Part shown: positions 6,212 through 6,899 of the stretch, one piece after another
Position numbering within the stretch: position 1 is the stretch's first letter
Layout of the letters: each line of letters begins with the position of its first letter
DNA from: an uncultured Collinsella sp.
Lineage (GTDB): Bacteria > Actinomycetota > Coriobacteriia > Coriobacteriales > Coriobacteriaceae
Assembly (NCBI GenBank): GCA_902478765.1
Contig: CABSMN010000057.1
Location: 1-6,899, forward strand
Direction: 5' to 3'
Length of the DNA stretch: 6,899 nucleotides
Made by a program: the position numbers and the translations under genes
The notes under the pieces: generated by a model
Told to the model about the DNA's origin: nothing
The model's database searches: none
Seen by the model: only the letters and a program-made list of their open reading frames with translations

Positions 6212-6326
6212 TACAATAATCCCGTCGATGGGCAACGTTGTCAGTCGAGACGCGACCGCGCTCCGCACCCCTCCGTCTACTCGGTGCGTTCCCGCCTCCT
6301 CCCCGAGGCGGGATGTCGGCTTTTTT
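6212..6326 (+). ncRNA. Candidate small RNA with two C-rich hairpin loops (6C-like)
   Basis: This plus-strand region lies in the 322-nt gap between rnpB and rpsA, with no credible plus-strand gene downstream. TACAAT at 6212-6217 is a good -10 box (its -35 is weak) and would start a transcript near 6224. The RNA could form GTCG/CGAC (6244-6256), then CGCACC/GGTGCG (6264-6269 with 6283-6288) with loop CCTCCGTCTACTC, then a 9-bp stem TCCCGCCTC/GAGGCGGGA (6290-6298 with 6305-6313) with loop CTCCCC. T6 follows at 6321-6326. Two consecutive hairpins with C-rich loops recall actinobacterial 6C RNA, although the loops here have fewer than six consecutive Cs. The T6 tract starts 7 nt after the last stem, so it is not a textbook terminator. 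The call is inference from structure and position alone. Confidence 0.4.
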
Positions 6327-6391
6327 CATGCACCGACAATCCAATAGCCTGTGGACAGCCCGGCAGCATTGCGCATCTCGGTGCCAAATGC

Positions 6392-6425
6392 AAAAAGGGA
6401 CCCGTCCATTACGGACGGATCCCTT
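6392..6425 (-). terminator. Intrinsic terminator of rpsA
   Basis: On the minus strand the arm complementary to 6413-6425 pairs with that of 6395-6407, a 13-bp stem with one U-G wobble and a 5-nt loop, followed by TTTTT (complement of 6392-6396). It starts 25 nt after the rpsA stop codon. Confidence 0.9.
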
Positions 6426-6449
6426 AAAACAAGTGATCGTCAAACCGAT

Positions 6450-6869
6450 TTACTCGGCGTCGGTCTCCTCGTCCTTCTTCTCGGAAGGCAGCGGGGTAAC
6501 CTCGATCTCGACGCCCAGAGTCTCAGCAGCAGACTTCATGGACAGGGAGATACGACGACGGTCGAGGTCGATTTCCATGACCTTGACCTGAACCTTGTCG
6601 CCCACATGGGTGACCTGAGAAGGCTGATCGACGTGCTTGTTGGCCATCTCGGAGATGTGCACCAGGCCCTCGATGCCCTCGCCCAGATCGACGAAAGCGC
6701 CGAACGGGACAAGCTTGGTCACAGTGCCCTCGACGATAGCGCCGACGGGGTACTTCTTGACCAGTGCGCGCCACGGATCCTCGGTGGTCTGCTTGAGACC
6801 CAGGGAGATGCGCTCGCGGTTGAGATCGACGTCGAGAACCTCGACCTCGACCTCCTGGCCGACCTTGAC
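6450..6869 (-). CDS. rpsA: 30S ribosomal protein S1, C-terminal fragment
   Basis: The 3' part of the S1 gene: 139 residues ending EETDAE and a TAA; the 5' part is beyond the contig end. Residues 1-33 finish one S1 (OB-fold) repeat, ending in the typical DLNRERISLGLKQTTEDPW linker. Residues 42-113 are one complete S1 repeat with GAIVEGTVTKLVPFGAFVDL, GIEGLVHISEM and the closing VMEIDLDRRRISLSMK. The last 25 or so residues are an acidic tail. S1 repeats bind single-stranded RNA and help bring mRNA to the 30S subunit. The coding sequence is genuine only up to base 6869. Beyond that the frame continues into adapter, whose translation gives an apparent N terminus MYKRQ that must be discarded. A strong hairpin terminator follows the gene. 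Confidence 0.95.
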   Translation of the reverse strand, partial: VKVGQEVEVEVLDVDLNRERISLGLKQTTEDPWRALVKKYPVGAIVEGTVTKLVPFGAFVDLGEGIEGLVHISEMANKHVDQPSQVTHVGDKVQVKVMEIDLDRRRISLSMKSAAETLGVEIEVTPLPSEKKDEETDAE

Positions 6870-6899
6870 CTGTCTCTTATACACATCTCCGAGCCCACG
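6870..6899. other. Illumina Nextera transposase adapter sequence (artefact)
   Basis: The last 30 bases begin CTGTCTCTTATACACATCT, the reverse complement of the Nextera mosaic end, and continue CCGAGCCCACG, the start of the Nextera read adapter. This is not genomic sequence; the contig ends in untrimmed adapter. Confidence 0.97.

Noticed and set aside
6228..6347. A 39-codon plus-strand frame starting near the candidate small RNA start
   Set aside because: It has no ribosome binding site and reads through both C-rich hairpins and the T6 tract, so structure rather than coding explains the sequence.
6238..6591. A 117-codon plus-strand frame over the rnpB-rpsA gap and the rpsA end
   Set aside because: It is antisense to rpsA and crosses the rpsA terminator, with no ribosome binding site or recognisable domain.
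1..6899. CRISPR array, tRNA, rRNA, insertion sequence or prophage
   Set aside because: I saw no direct-repeat/spacer pattern, no tRNA cloverleaf with a TTCGA-type arm, no rRNA signature and no transposase, integrase or phage genes on either strand.

Overview
The window reads as a chromosomal contig from an anaerobic gut actinobacterium of the class Coriobacteriia, most likely Collinsella or a close relative. This rests on GC-rich coding sequence, on protein sequences that fit that lineage (judged from memory, not from a search), and on intergenic palindromes of a style I associate with these genomes. The content is mostly housekeeping. I do not see a phage, a CRISPR array, an insertion sequence, a toxin-antitoxin pair or a defence island.

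Layout. At the left edge, bases 1-135 are the 3' end of a plus-strand lipid (diacylglycerol) kinase-like gene. A perfect 27-bp inverted repeat follows, then a run of minus-strand genes: a GGQ-motif release-factor-like rescue protein (222-602), xanthine phosphoribosyltransferase xpt (686-1264), a 12-helix drug/H+ antiporter-type MFS transporter (1422-2726), and an O-acetylhomoserine sulfhydrylase of the MetY type (2868-4151). Divergent from metY, on the plus strand, is a cysteine-rich C_GCAxxG_C_C family redox protein (4386-4832). It converges on a minus-strand IMPACT/YigZ protein (4900-5535) across a shared bidirectional terminator. Further right, all on the minus strand, are the class A RNase P RNA (5766-6127) and the 3' end of ribosomal protein S1 (6450-6869).

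The genes do not form one pathway. MetY (homocysteine synthesis from sulfide) and the cysteine-rich protein could both relate to sulfur or redox chemistry, but only their divergent arrangement points that way. The rescue factor, YigZ, RNase P RNA and S1 all belong to RNA or ribosome biology and are separate transcription units.

The control signals are the more interesting part. The intrinsic terminators of xpt and metY each end only 20-26 nt before the start codon of the next co-directional gene, leaving room for little more than a ribosome binding site. The 322-nt gap between rnpB and rpsA holds a plus-strand candidate small RNA with two C-rich hairpin loops and a T6 tract, recalling actinobacterial 6C RNA. 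A long-arm inverted repeat lies just beyond the 3' end of rnpB.

The last 30 bases (6870-6899) are not genomic. They match the Illumina Nextera transposase adapter, so the contig ends in untrimmed adapter, and any S1 reading frame that begins MYKRQ at this end is an artefact.
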